Positions 54,433 to 64,000 of a stretch of DNA of 64,000 bases are shown here, one piece after another. Source of the stretch: Leishmania infantum JPCM5. Its lineage: Eukaryota > Euglenozoa > Kinetoplastea > Trypanosomatida > Trypanosomatidae. The translations under genes were made by a program, and so were the position numbers. The first letter of the stretch is position 1; each line of letters begins with the position of its first letter. The stretch covers positions 816,001 through 880,000 of the forward strand of contig NC_009415.2 of assembly GCF_000002875.2 (NCBI RefSeq), given 5' to 3'. Below the pieces are notes generated by a model. The model was not told the origin of the DNA and searched no databases. It saw nothing but the letters and a program-made list of their open reading frames with translations.

Positions 54433-57400
54433 TCAGACCTCGTCCTCTTCGCAGGCCAGCCCACCTTCGCTAAGAAGTATCTTGACGATATTGCGTACCT
54501 CCACCGCCGTCGGCCGATCGGATGGGGTGTGGGAGACGCAGCTGCGCAGCGTGCTCCGTGCAAGCTCACTGTATTTCTCGGCGAACAGCGGCGTGTCAAA
54601 CGCTTCTGCATTCGCCACCACGCGTCCCTGCACCACCGCATCACAGAACGCGTGCCCACCGTTCTTCATGAGGTCCAGCAACTCCGAGGCGGCGCCGTAT
54701 GGCTCTCCGTCTTCCTTCGTTGCCCACCTCCAGCAGGGCTGCAGAGTGAGCCCTTCTAGAGCCCCGAGACCGTAGCAGAACACATCGCAGGCGGGCGTTG
54801 GCAGCGCACCAGTGGCCATCAGGGGGCTTATGTAGTGGGTCTGAGGAAGCGCGAAGGGAAGCCGCTCATGCGTGTACAGACCCACTAAGCGACAGCTTCC
54901 GTCCGAATCGACCATGACAGTGTCAAGGTTGAGGTTGCCGTGAGCGATGTTGTTCTCGTGAAGGAAAGACAGCGCAGACAAGGCGTGCAGCCCAAACCGA
55001 ATTGTTGTTATTGCCGGCAGCCGTCCGTACCGATTCAGCAGTTCTCGCAGCGTGCCACCGGGGCTGAACTCCCAGATCAGCACCACCCCTCCCTCGAGCG
55101 AGTGCGAGTAGCCGATAAGGGAGACAATGTTGGGATGGCGGAGGTGCTGGTGCTTGAGAAGGGTGGCTTTCATGAACGCCTCCTGTTCTGGAGAGGGACC
55201 ACATACAGGCGTGGCGCTGCGCAGTGCGTCCGACATAGGACCCGGTGGTGCATCGCGAATGGCTTTCGCCACGACCGGATGAAGATCGCGGAATGTAGAA
55301 AAGCTCACGGATGCGATGAAGCCGGCGGAGCCAAGGGCCATCTGCATGCCGCTCCAGACTGGGGTCGCTTCATCGGTTCCATGGCTGCGGGAAAGATGCC
55401 AGCACAACCCGATATGGTCACGAATCCACCTGGGCGCCGAGGGCAGCACGCACCGGAGAGTAACCTGCCTCTCCTGAAAGTGCACGACGCAACGGTGGCG
55501 GACCTCTGGATACTTCGCGAGTTCTCCGAAGCTCTGCGCGCTCCTCCTAGAGCTCCGCCTCAGTCGCCCATCCGCGATGCTTTTCTCCGCTTCCACTAGT
55601 GCCTCCTGTGCGCAATCGGGATGACTGCCTTCCGGCACATCTTCAAGGGCCCACTTACTCAGCACCTGATCGACACCGAGGAGACTGGAGATGGCAGTGC
55701 ACAGCGGCTCCGTGATCCGCAGTCGCACGCGGCGCTCGCACTCGCGCATCAGCCGCGCCACCTGCACCGACACGGCACCACCCGTCACGGCGCTGGCAGC
55801 CGCCTCGCGACGCATGGCTGCCGGCAGCAGCCCGGGCTCCAGGTCCGCGATCTCGGCGACGCCGCGGTAGGCGGCCAGCGCGCCAGCGTAGTCGCCGCGC
55901 AGCATGTGCTCGAAGCCGCCGCAGCAGCAGCGTGCGTACAGCTGCCACGCCGCGTCGCCGGCCACGCGCCCGGGCAGAGCCTCGTACAGCACCACCACAT
56001 CGCCGTCCAGCCCCGCACGGCCCGTGCGCAGCACATCCACCGGGATCTGCCGCACGCCGGCGTCCATATTGCCGCGGCCCCGGCTGCCGCTATCGTCCTC
56101 CGCGCGCAGCAGCGTCGCCGTCTCCTCCGTCATGGCCACGCGCACGCCGATGCGCTGCGGCACGCGGCCCAGATCGCGCTGCACGTCGCGGCCAAGCGCC
56201 ACCTGCAGCGTCTGCTCGCTGCCGGCGGGGCGGTACTGCCCGCACGTGAACATGCTCGTGTCCAGCAGCGCGCGCACGTCAGGCATGGCCGCCGTGCCGT
56301 CCCTTTGTGCGTTTTCGCCGCTGCCGCTCTGCGCGGCAGTCCAGTTCACCAGGTCCAGTGCGAAGGCAGCGGCGTTGCGTGCGTCCTGCGCGGCGCGGAG
56401 CCTCATCTCTTCCTGCCGCGTGGCACGCGGTGGCCTCGGCTGCGGTGCCGACTGTGCAGCGGGGACACCATGCCGCGCAGCGGGTGCAGGGGGCGCCGCT
56501 GCTGGTGCCGCCGCCGCGCTAGCGTCTCCAGGCCCACGCGGGAGGTGTGCGCGCACCGCGCTGTTGAAGTGCAGCACGCACGCGTCGGGGCAGAGGCGAT
56601 GCAGCGTGCCGTGGTGCGTGTGGCACAGCTCGTGCACGGCGGTGATGAATGCTGTCAGTGCGGCTGGTGTGGGGAAGGGGCCGCTGTTGGCGGTGTTCGC
56701 TGCCTGTGCTGCGTGCTTTACAACGCTCACCAGGCGCTGGCCGCGCAGGGGCTTTTGCTCGCCCTGTTCGGCTAGGATGGGAGGTGGTGACGGGGTTCGC
56801 GGCAGGACTGCTGAACTGCTGGAGAGCGCTGCTGGCGCTCGAATGGTCACAAACACAGCTGTGGAGAGGTGCGTGTCAAGACAGCGACTTCCGAATTTCG
56901 TGACTTTGCGGCCGTTTGAGATGCCCATGGAGGACGCTATATTGGATACGCTGCTGTAGGCGCGTTGTGCTCTGCCCTCGGCACGTAGTTCATCAGGCAC
57001 GAAGGCGTCGATCTCGCGCAGCTGCTGCATCGCGGCATTGTGTGCCTTGATGAGCGCGTGCACCTCTGTTAATTGAAGCAGCGTGTTGCTAGTTGTGGTG
57101 TAGAAGAGCGCACGCCGACCAGCACTCATACTCGCCAGCATGAGCGCCGTTATGCGCCGCAGCGGCTGCGAGATCAGGCAGCGCGCACTGTTGAAGGAGA
57201 CCCCAGTGAGCAAGACGATCACGGCGACTAAGATGCCGTCAAAGATGCGCATGAGGAACAGGTAAGGTGTCGTGATGGCGGCGTGGCTGCTGGCGACCAC
57301 CAGTGGCACAACGAGACCCTGCGCGGTGGTGTACGCATACGCTGTGACGACAGCGGCGGCGCCGGCGTACTCGAAGTCGACGGAGCGTCTGTAGCCCTCG

Positions 57401-58512
57401 TGCTGCAGTGCCGCGAGGTCGACGTGCTGCAGGGCGGCGCGCATGAGCGGGTCACTGATGTTGCTCGCCTTAAGGTAGGTCACTGGCACTGTTGTGAAAA
57501 TGGAGTAGATGCTGTCGTTACTGACGGAGGGTTGACCCCAGCTGTTGGAGAGCACGAGCGGATCATCGTCGGCGAGGCTCTGGTTGATGAAGGCGGCCAT
57601 GGCGAGCCCCGGCGCCTCCACAAAGTCGTAGTCCAGCAGCATGCGGGAGCCGTCGAGTAGCACCTGCGTGAAGTCGGTGTAGCGCACGCTGCTTATATCC
57701 GTGCGACCGCGGGCGAGGTAGCCGACCGGGAGGATGTAGCAGATGATGTGCGGCATGATTGTGGGGAGGATCCAGTGGTGGCGCGAGTCGACGCTGTCGA
57801 CGCTGCCATCGAGGTAGGCAGGCAGCAGCTCAAGAATGGGCACGCCGCTGTACGTTGTCGTCTTGGCAGCGGAGATGTCACGCGCCGACTCCGGCCACTC
57901 CGTAACCATCTGCGGTGGTTGCACGAAGTCGTACGTCTCGCTATCGATGAGATAGGTGCCGTTGATAATGTTGTCGTGCGAGAAGTAGCCGGTAAGGGTG
58001 CGCATGGAGTCCATGGTGGGAATGCCATGGATACAGCTTATGGCGCTCTCGGTCTCGAGAGACACCAAAGAGAGTGCGCGGAAGCGCGTCAGCTTGTCGT
58101 AGTTGTCGAGTGAGGAGCAGAGGTTCTCCATGAGGTCGTGGTCGCCGTAGCTGCCCCCACCCGGTATGTTGAGTGCCATGAAGCCGTTCGCGATGTCGCG
58201 CACGCTTATGGTGCTGATGGAGATGCGCTCCGTGATGTAGTACACGCGCGTGTTGTGCACGGTACGCCACGAGGCGACCAGCATGCGCGTGAGGTAGACC
58301 TGCGACACGACGACGATGGGCACGGCGACGCAGAGGAGTACGAGGAGGTAGACGATAGACACGGAGACATCGACACGCAGGAGGAAATACTTCAGCACTG
58401 CAAAACGGCAGCGCATCCTTGTTTTGACAGGGCGACCAGGTGAAGGCACGTCACGGTGAAGCTGCTTCGGCGCCGTCGCACCGCTGGACAGACGAGAGCT
58501 CTGCAGGCGCAT
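54433..58512 (-). CDS. Receptor-like protein with degenerate cyclase and pseudokinase domains, paralogue 2
   Basis: A 1359-residue protein with the same layout as the gene at 45239: span at about 51-74, large extracellular region with many Asn-X-Ser/Thr sites, span at about 424-443, HAMP-like ISQPLRRIT, cyclase-like region, TPR-like stretch and C-terminal kinase-like domain. The VAIK-type Lys is kept (VVAKA, 1083). HRD is HGN (1191-1193), the catalytic-loop Asn is Thr (1198), and DFG is VGL (1210-1212), so this domain is even more degenerate. The activation-segment end (HYISPLMATG) and the DVFCYGLGALEGLT helix are well preserved, which implies a folded pseudokinase. The frame is open upstream to a GTG at 58587, but the first ATG is at 58512. 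Several AG sites (58525, 58536, 58588) could serve as acceptor. A 993-base tract is almost identical to paralogue 1. Confidence 0.85.
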   Translation of the reverse strand: MRLQSSRLSSGATAPKQLHRDVPSPGRPVKTRMRCRFAVLKYFLLRVDVSVSIVYLLVLLCVAVPIVVVSQVYLTRMLVASWRTVHNTRVYYITERISISTISVRDIANGFMALNIPGGGSYGDHDLMENLCSSLDNYDKLTRFRALSLVSLETESAISCIHGIPTMDSMRTLTGYFSHDNIINGTYLIDSETYDFVQPPQMVTEWPESARDISAAKTTTYSGVPILELLPAYLDGSVDSVDSRHHWILPTIMPHIICYILPVGYLARGRTDISSVRYTDFTQVLLDGSRMLLDYDFVEAPGLAMAAFINQSLADDDPLVLSNSWGQPSVSNDSIYSIFTTVPVTYLKASNISDPLMRAALQHVDLAALQHEGYRRSVDFEYAGAAAVVTAYAYTTAQGLVVPLVVASSHAAITTPYLFLMRIFDGILVAVIVLLTGVSFNSARCLISQPLRRITALMLASMSAGRRALFYTTTSNTLLQLTEVHALIKAHNAAMQQLREIDAFVPDELRAEGRAQRAYSSVSNIASSMGISNGRKVTKFGSRCLDTHLSTAVFVTIRAPAALSSSSAVLPRTPSPPPILAEQGEQKPLRGQRLVSVVKHAAQAANTANSGPFPTPAALTAFITAVHELCHTHHGTLHRLCPDACVLHFNSAVRAHLPRGPGDASAAAAPAAAPPAPAARHGVPAAQSAPQPRPPRATRQEEMRLRAAQDARNAAAFALDLVNWTAAQSGSGENAQRDGTAAMPDVRALLDTSMFTCGQYRPAGSEQTLQVALGRDVQRDLGRVPQRIGVRVAMTEETATLLRAEDDSGSRGRGNMDAGVRQIPVDVLRTGRAGLDGDVVVLYEALPGRVAGDAAWQLYARCCCGGFEHMLRGDYAGALAAYRGVAEIADLEPGLLPAAMRREAAASAVTGGAVSVQVARLMRECERRVRLRITEPLCTAISSLLGVDQVLSKWALEDVPEGSHPDCAQEALVEAEKSIADGRLRRSSRRSAQSFGELAKYPEVRHRCVVHFQERQVTLRCVLPSAPRWIRDHIGLCWHLSRSHGTDEATPVWSGMQMALGSAGFIASVSFSTFRDLHPVVAKAIRDAPPGPMSDALRSATPVCGPSPEQEAFMKATLLKHQHLRHPNIVSLIGYSHSLEGGVVLIWEFSPGGTLRELLNRYGRLPAITTIRFGLHALSALSFLHENNIAHGNLNLDTVMVDSDGSCRLVGLYTHERLPFALPQTHYISPLMATGALPTPACDVFCYGLGALEGLTLQPCWRWATKEDGEPYGAASELLDLMKNGGHAFCDAVVQGRVVANAEAFDTPLFAEKYSELARSTLRSCVSHTPSDRPTAVEVRNIVKILLSEGGLACEEDEV
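55711..56703. repeat. Near-identical tract shared by the two receptor-like genes, copy 2
   Basis: Partner of 46559-47551. The few amino acid differences seen are Gln/His, Ser/Asn, Val/Met, Asp/Gly and Asp/Glu. Ends are sharp: CGTGATCCGCAG on the left and GTGTTCGCTGC on the right, with unrelated or strongly diverged sequence beyond. Confidence 0.92.
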
Positions 58513-61109
58513 GTGTAGGGATAGCTGCCGATGCCCTGGGGCACTTACCTGCCTTGGTGGGCAGTGTGCCGGATGTAGTATGTGCACCTGGCAGCGGAGG
58601 GGTAATGATCGTCTTTAAACAGGAGCAGCGAGGTGGATATGGATGGAGGGGGAGAGTATCGTTGTGGAGCTTAGCGAAGGATCGCGTGTGGTGTATGTGT
58701 GTGTGTAGGTGGGGAACAGCAACAGCAAAAAGCAGCGTGGACGGATATATATATATATGTATCGCGTGTGCCAATGAGCCTGCCAGCGGCTCCTTTGTGA
58801 GTGTATATATATATATATATACGTGTGTATGTTTTCCGTTTGCGTGAGTGTGCCGGAGTGTGCGCTTATACGTGCGTCGGCCAGCGGTGATAACGCTCAC
58901 AGGAGAACACAAACAACAAAACAAAACAAGAAGAGACGTAAGAGGCAGGTGAAGTGTGGCAGCAGTGCCCCCTCTCCCACCCTACCCCCGCTGCGAAACC
59001 AACAGCACAAGAGGAGGAGGGGGTGGGGCGGTGGTGAGCCTGCATAATGAACGGCAACAGGGTAGCCGAAGCGGTTCTCTACTGGCAACTTAGCGAGAGA
59101 GTGCTGTGCTGAGTGACTGTACACACACACACACACACAGAAGTTGCACTGGCACAGCAACACCTTCCGCTCTCTTGTAGATGAAGAACAGAAAAGGGGC
59201 TTCACAGATCCTCAACGCCAAAAACACCAGCTGCTAGAAGAGCCTCAACCCCGCAGCTGTGACGGCTTCCTGCGTGCCTGACGCGCTGGGAGGCGACAGC
59301 GACAACAAAAAAGTGGTCGAGGTGTGCTGCGGAGGTTACGGGAGAAGAGCGCCGAAAGACACTTCGTTCATCAAGGCCTTTAGTGGTACAGCTTCGCTCC
59401 TATACGGGGAATTCGACACAGGGGAAGGAGACTTAGAACTCTTCGCGCAACTTCAATATCTAGCCTCCCTGACAGGAGACGACTCTCAGGGTATGAACAG
59501 AGCCGGCTGCAAGAACATGAGGAACGCCGGGAGGGGGGGGTAAGTACAGGCGCGAGCAAATAGCGTCATCACAGTCCTGCACCCTCCAATGGTCTTGCCC
59601 CGCCCCCTCTAACTTCCGCGCACGCGCGTGCCAGCGAGAGACACGGGGAGGCCGGCGGAGGATGTGGACTCTTCCTCCGGGTCGTGCCTCCGTCGAAAAG
59701 CTGCTTTTAGGATCGATCGAAGCGAAGGAAGACGCCAAAAAAGAGTAGCCGGTACACCACCGAATCAACCATCGTCTCCACATGAGCAGCTGCAGCACGA
59801 GAAGGACACGCAACCACAGTAAAACCACGAGAGAAATAGAGAAGAAGCGGACTTTCCTCAGAGAGAGGTGCTTCATGCAGACATCAAGCGCACCCACAGA
59901 GACACACGGGGCTGCTGACCAATCGACAAGAATAGTAATAGAAAAAGCACGGCTCGGATGGCAGAGGCGGTGCCGTGCAGATCTTCGACAGTGGCACCGC
60001 ACGATAAAGAGCCGCGGTGAACAACACACAGAGGCAAGTAGGAAACAACAAAAAAGAATGCACGAGGGGAGGAGCGCTGTCGACGCCTCCCTCCCCCTCC
60101 ACAGGGAGACGTAGGGGCGAGAAGGGCATAAAAGGAGAAGGGGGCAGAAGGAAAGCAGAAGGCCTCCAGCAGATGAAGAGGATGAGCAAGGCAGAGCGTT
60201 CCGCGCAAAAAAAAAAGAAAATGACAAGCAGCCGTGGTGCATGTGAGGGTGGCGGGGTGGAGGAGGATGATGAGCAAGAATCCGAGTGGGAAGCCAGTGA
60301 GAACGGAAGGCTAGAAGAGGTGGAGTCGACACTGATTCGTGTCGCGGAGGCGACGGCAGGACCAGCGAGGGTGAGTTCAAGTGGGGTAGGAGGAGGCGGT
60401 GCATTGAGCGATATAAAAGGGCAACACGTAGCGAGCGCGAAGCGGCTATCACGACACTAGAAGACAAGGAAACGCCAGACGACACCTTCCCCTCTTCCCT
60501 CCCCACGAGCTTGCACACGGCAGAGAAGAATGCTGGGCGCAGAGGGGGCATGCGGTGAATAAAAGGACACGCGCGCCTCGCGCACGCACGAGGCCCACAA
60601 CAACAACACCAGCAAAAGAATTATGGAGTACGAATGCTTCCTTCAGAGCGCGAGGCGGCGTGAGCATATATTACGGCCACCTTCATCGACGGCCACCACC
60701 CGCACAGACGCGTCGCGCATGCGGGCCAAACAAACATGCGCACGCCTACAGAGTTGCACAAAGAGCCAGCGACAGCGGAACGAGCCCACAAGATGGAAAC
60801 AGAAAGGACACGCAAGGCTGGCGGCGAGAGAAGAGAGGAGAGGCGCATCACGCATTCGTCTGCGGCGGCTCCGCAGGCCTCGCTCCCCGCGTTACACAAA
60901 GACGGCGACGGCTCAGGATGAGCCGGGTGACCGGGGGGAGGTGCCGCGATCCGTTCGCGCCGTTGACGGCCACAAGACAAAACGGTGCCTTTGATCAAAC
61001 AAACGCACGCGCCGCCTATCGCGAGACCCATCGCACACACCCCTCTCCCCCCTCCCGAAAGGTAGGAGATGGAAGATGCTCAGCAGCCGTCGTTTGGCCT
61101 TCCGTCAGG
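58513..61109. other. Spacer upstream of the receptor-like gene at 54433
   Basis: No supported gene. It contains AT repeats at 58745-58760 and 58804-58822 with TG-rich flanks, and an AC microsatellite at about 59121-59140. The plus-strand frames at 59259-61322 show no family resemblance. Confidence 0.45.
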
Positions 61110-62573
61110 TGCTGGAATTCCTCGTCCACTGGTGCCCCGCTTGCACCAGCAGCGATGTGCTCACTTCCCGTACCTACTGTATCGTGGGCCTCTGCGGCGG
61201 ATCAGGCGACAACAAGCTACGCACCATTGCCGCTGTGGGTTCGCTATAGTAATGCACGAGCTTGGATGTACCTAGCATATCCGAGCTCACCATCACGCGG
61301 CCCCGCACCACCGCGTCGCTGAAATCCCTCCGACTTGCCTTCATTAACACTGTCAGTCTGAGGCAGTGCTCAGGGGCCGACCGTCAGCTGCAGTTGCCCA
61401 TCTCCATAGTTGGGGAACGACGGCTTCAAGGGCCATGAGCCCATAGCAGAACATGCCACACGCCGGAGTTGGCGATGCCCTTGTTGCCCTCAGAAGGCTG
61501 ATGTAACACGTTCGAGACAGCTAGAACAGCTTTCGAGCCAGTGGCCGGCTGGCGGATCGGCTTGCCAGATGGCAGGGGCCATCAGCACTTACCACAACGT
61601 TGCCGAAGTGAAGGATCTCACGTGCCAGACCGTCGCCGTGAAAGAGACAACGAGCGTAGGGCGATCGGTTTCACCAAACCGCACCACACGTACGGTATTT
61701 CACCGCTCCTTTGCGATTCGCTGCTCTGCCGTGGCGCTCCGCCAGGGGGCTGAGCACTGAAATGAACACCACACCCCGCCGGCCAGAGATTCGACAACCA
61801 CAAAAAAAAATGGCAGCGGGAGCATGCTCGGGTGCCGTAGCCTCTGTATCCGCTTGAAAAGACTGCGAATGACCGCGTCTGGCGTGATCGCTTCGATCAC
61901 CGGGTAAATAGTGCAGTGCAGACGATATCGTTCGCAGATGAGATTGCACTAGCGGAGCCAAAGATATGCGATTCGATGGTTCCGCACGCTCTCTGGCGCT
62001 TAGCTGCCAAAGGGACTTGCGAGGTGCCAACAGAGTCCAAAGTCGCGACCTTGACTGACACCTACGACACAGCGCTGATCGGTGCGACTGATGAATGCAC
62101 CGCATCCATTGGCGCCAGGGCGGCCCCCCTCCTGGGCTAGTAGACGGGCATCGACGGGCATGCGTTGCAGGCTGACACGCTGCTCATCACATAGCCTCTG
62201 CGCTTCAGCGCTTGGGTTTCTGCGATTAACGCGTCCAGCGTGGGAGCCATCCCCGCGGACTGCGCCCACACCGAGAATGCTCGTGCACCCCTTGCACAGC
62301 ACTTCGTGATCCGCAGCAGAAGCCCCTGCCACTGCTATCGTCCTCCGCGCGCAGCAGCGTCGCCGTCTCCTCCGTCATGGCCACGCGCACGCCGATGCGC
62401 TGCGGCACGCGGCCCAGATCGCGCTGCACGTCGCGGCCAAGCGCCACCTGCAGCGTCTGCTTGCTGCCAGCGGGGCGGTGCTGCCCGCACGTGAACATGC
62501 TCGTGTCCAGCAGCGCGCGCACGTCAGGCATGGCCGACGCGGCGGATTTACAGGAAGACGTGACTGCGAGCAC
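61110..62573 (-). pseudogene. Receptor/kinase-like pseudogene, relic P2
   Basis: A 5'-truncated, frameshifted third paralogue of the genes at 45239 and 54433. From its 5' side: part of the shared GC-rich tract (62333-62535, reading AMPDVRALLDTSMFTCGQ); N-lobe piece IRSLFKRIQRLRHPSML and ESLAGGV (61750-61890); catalytic-loop region FGNVVVSADG (about 61590); TPACGMFCYGLMALEA and LWRWAT (61400-61480); LMKASRRDFSDAVVRGRVMV (about 61285-61345); and SLLSPDPPQRPTIQ followed by an in-frame TAG at 61174-61176, then VREV. The sensor domain, both spans and HAMP are absent. The catalytic Asp residues are missing here too, so their loss probably predates the duplication. Confidence 0.82.
62333..62535. repeat. 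Fragment of the shared tract in relic P2
   Basis: About 200 bases almost identical to 46946-47138 and to the matching part of the tract at 55711-56703. They are bounded on the left by CTTCGTGATCCGCAG (62304-62318), which in the intact genes lies at the left end of the tract, so an internal deletion joined the two parts. Confidence 0.85.
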
Positions 62574-62769
62574 AAAATGAGGGCCAAGGCTACGCGATGC
62601 GATGGTTGTCTGCTGCGCGAGGGCTGGGAAAGATGATGGGCCTGAGCCTTGAATCAGGTAAAGCGCACGAGACGCAACGTTCCTGGGCTGCTAAAGGGCT
62701 AAAACGCCGGCCGTCTGCGGTTCCGGACGCAAGCACCTCGTGATCGCCTCGCGTGAGAGCCACGAGAGT

Positions 62770-63205
62770 AAAAGCTCTTTCTTCCACATGCCCGTTCTGC
62801 CACGGAATATAAGCCAAGCTCCAGTCTGGAGCCCCGACCGGTCACGGGCCCGACCGAGTGGTGCGAAGCAGCCGTAGAGACGCCAGTGCAGAAATGCGCC
62901 GACTCAGCCACCTGAGCGTGGCCTCTGCCTCAAACTCTGCCCCTCATCTGGATCGTGCAAATTTGCTTACTGCCGCAGCTTGCGCCAGCAAAACGCCAAG
63001 CACGACCTGACCGTCGGCATCAGTAGCGATACATTTGCTCTGACCCCTCTACATCGTAGGCACCTGGCCATGCCACGACTGGAAGTGGCTCGGTATTGGC
63101 AGCGATAAGAGGGATGCTTGGCTTCTCCACAGAGAGGTACGCGTGTGTGTGTGAGGGGGTGTACCGAACGCTGATGTACTACGCACTGAGAGGTATGAGC
63201 CCCCA
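62770..63205 (+). mobile_element. SIDER-like dispersed retroposon, copy c
   Basis: Collinear with elements a and b: 'gtggtgcgaagcagccgtagagac' near 62850, 'cggcatcagtagcgatacat' near 63016, 'ccacagagaggtacg' near 63128 and 'acgcactgagaggt' near 63180. It lies immediately upstream of relic P2. Confidence 0.55.
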
Positions 63206-63360
63206 TCATCAGTGGGGCGAGGTGTCAAGAGAGATAATAAGAGCATGGGAGTCGGAGGGGTGAAGGATGGGGTGGTGGGCGAGGTGGAGTAGCACCATGG
63301 CAGTGCTCAGGCACACAGCAGAATAGCCAAGCGGCTGGGTTCAGACAGACAGAGACACAG

Positions 63361-63382
63361 ACACACACACACACACACACAC
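63361..63382. repeat. (AC)11 microsatellite
   Basis: Uninterrupted dinucleotide repeat of 22 bases, in the 3' flank of the gene at the window edge. Confidence 0.95.
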
Positions 63383-63761
63383 AGACAGAGAGCGGGCATG
63401 CGGAGACACGAGGAGGCCAGGGACTACGCACTATTTTGGTGCGACCACTGCCCGCACCGCCTGACCAAGAAGCAGAGGCGAGAGAGCTTCACGTTCGTGT
63501 GCGTGAGAGAGACACAGCAACAGAATAAGAGGCGCATCTGCTAGTACGTGCTCCTCCGCCGGCCGTATGCCATACCCAGGGAAGCAGAGAGGCGAGCACA
63601 ATAAAAAAAATATGGGATCCTGCGACGGTCTAGGCAACGCAGCAGCGAGATGCTACGAGGAAGACTGAACATGACGGACGCACTTGCCGGAGACGACACG
63701 GAAGCGAACCAGTGACGCAGCAGAAGATTTGTGTGTTCGCGTCCAAAGGTGGTAGCGGCGT

Positions 63762-64000
63762 TCATTTGAGAGCTGGATCTTCTTTTCCTGCATCCACTTC
63801 CGATGCTGGCGACAACTCCTCCACTGCTTTCTCTAGAGCAACAGCACTACGGTCCTCCTGGCGATTCATGTACGTCGACTCGCCGTAGTGGACTTGCTCT
63901 GGCAGCACAGGCATGTACCCGTTTGCGCCCGGTACAACGGCACCCTCACACGGCTCGTTGAGGTTCGTATTCAGGTCCCCGTCGGCGCCAAGAACGATGA
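63762..64000 (-). CDS. C-terminal end of an unrecognised gene running off the window
   Basis: The minus-strand frame is open from the window edge (first full codon at 63998) to TGA at 63762-63764, 78 codons. Codon use is Leishmania-like, and the peptide looks real: NGYMPVLPEQVHYGESTYMN in the middle, then an acidic Lys/Glu-rich hydrophilic tail ending DPALK. No ATG is needed because the gene starts outside the window. I do not recognise the family. It would be the gene upstream of the receptor-like genes in the same polycistron. Confidence 0.65.
   Translation of the reverse strand, partial: IVLGADGDLNTNLNEPCEGAVVPGANGYMPVLPEQVHYGESTYMNRQEDRSAVALEKAVEELSPASEVDAGKEDPALK

Noticed and set aside
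55621..56959. 350- to 384-codon plus-strand frames opposite the shared tract
   Set aside because: Antisense shadows caused by very high GC. The minus-strand frame carries the domain homology.
58540..58556. Perfect-looking 5' splice site (CAGGTAAGT on the minus strand) upstream of the ATG at 58512
   Set aside because: Cis-introns are extremely rare in Leishmania, no matching branch/acceptor arrangement is evident, and the coding frame needs no splicing.

Overview
The window reads as nuclear DNA of a kinetoplastid, most likely Leishmania. Four things point there: GC-rich intronless genes that all lie on the minus strand (a polycistronic unit running from high to low coordinates), pyrimidine tracts ending in AG a few tens of bases upstream of start codons (spliced-leader acceptors), many AC/TG and AT microsatellites, and dispersed repeats resembling SIDER retroposons. 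A Viannia-type species (L. braziliensis group) is possible because ingi/DIRE-like debris and old pseudogenes are present, but the species is not established. Three runs of 101 N (16401-16501, 19289-19389, 40241-40341) mark scaffold gaps of unknown size inside a repeated gene array.

Layout in transcription order (right to left). 64000-63762: the C-terminal end of an unrecognised gene. 63205-61110: a SIDER-like element and a decayed receptor/kinase-like pseudogene. 58512-54433 and 49360-45239: two large intact paralogues with two membrane spans, a large extracellular sensor-like domain, a HAMP-like linker, a degenerate class III nucleotide-cyclase-like domain and a C-terminal kinase-like domain that lacks the catalytic HRD and DFG aspartates. 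Between them is a possible ingi/DIRE relic. 43634-29407: an array of near-identical amino acid transporter (AAAP family) genes, interrupted by a gap. 26600-25915: a second receptor/kinase-like relic. 23819-23070: an M20-family (ArgE-like) deacetylase pseudogene. 20787-19390: a fifth transporter, cut by a gap. 19288-17485: a GT4 glycosyltransferase whose 5' end is in that gap. 16139-14322: another transporter. 8960-7575: a ceramide synthase (Lag1/TLC family). The first 7.5 kb has no convincing gene.

The transporter array has clearly been shaped by recombination. About 4.1 kb (12262-16400) is repeated almost identically at 27348-31485. The 5'-flank unit is present three times. Copies differ mainly in small patches, notably the third membrane span, the N-terminus of one copy and the 3' end of another. 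A 993-bp tract inside the two large receptor-like genes is almost identical without indels although the surrounding protein is strongly diverged, which suggests recent gene conversion; part of the tract also survives in the pseudogene at 61-62.6 kb. The most interesting candidate system is this family of receptor-like proteins with degenerate cyclase and pseudokinase domains, sitting beside an expanding amino acid transporter array.
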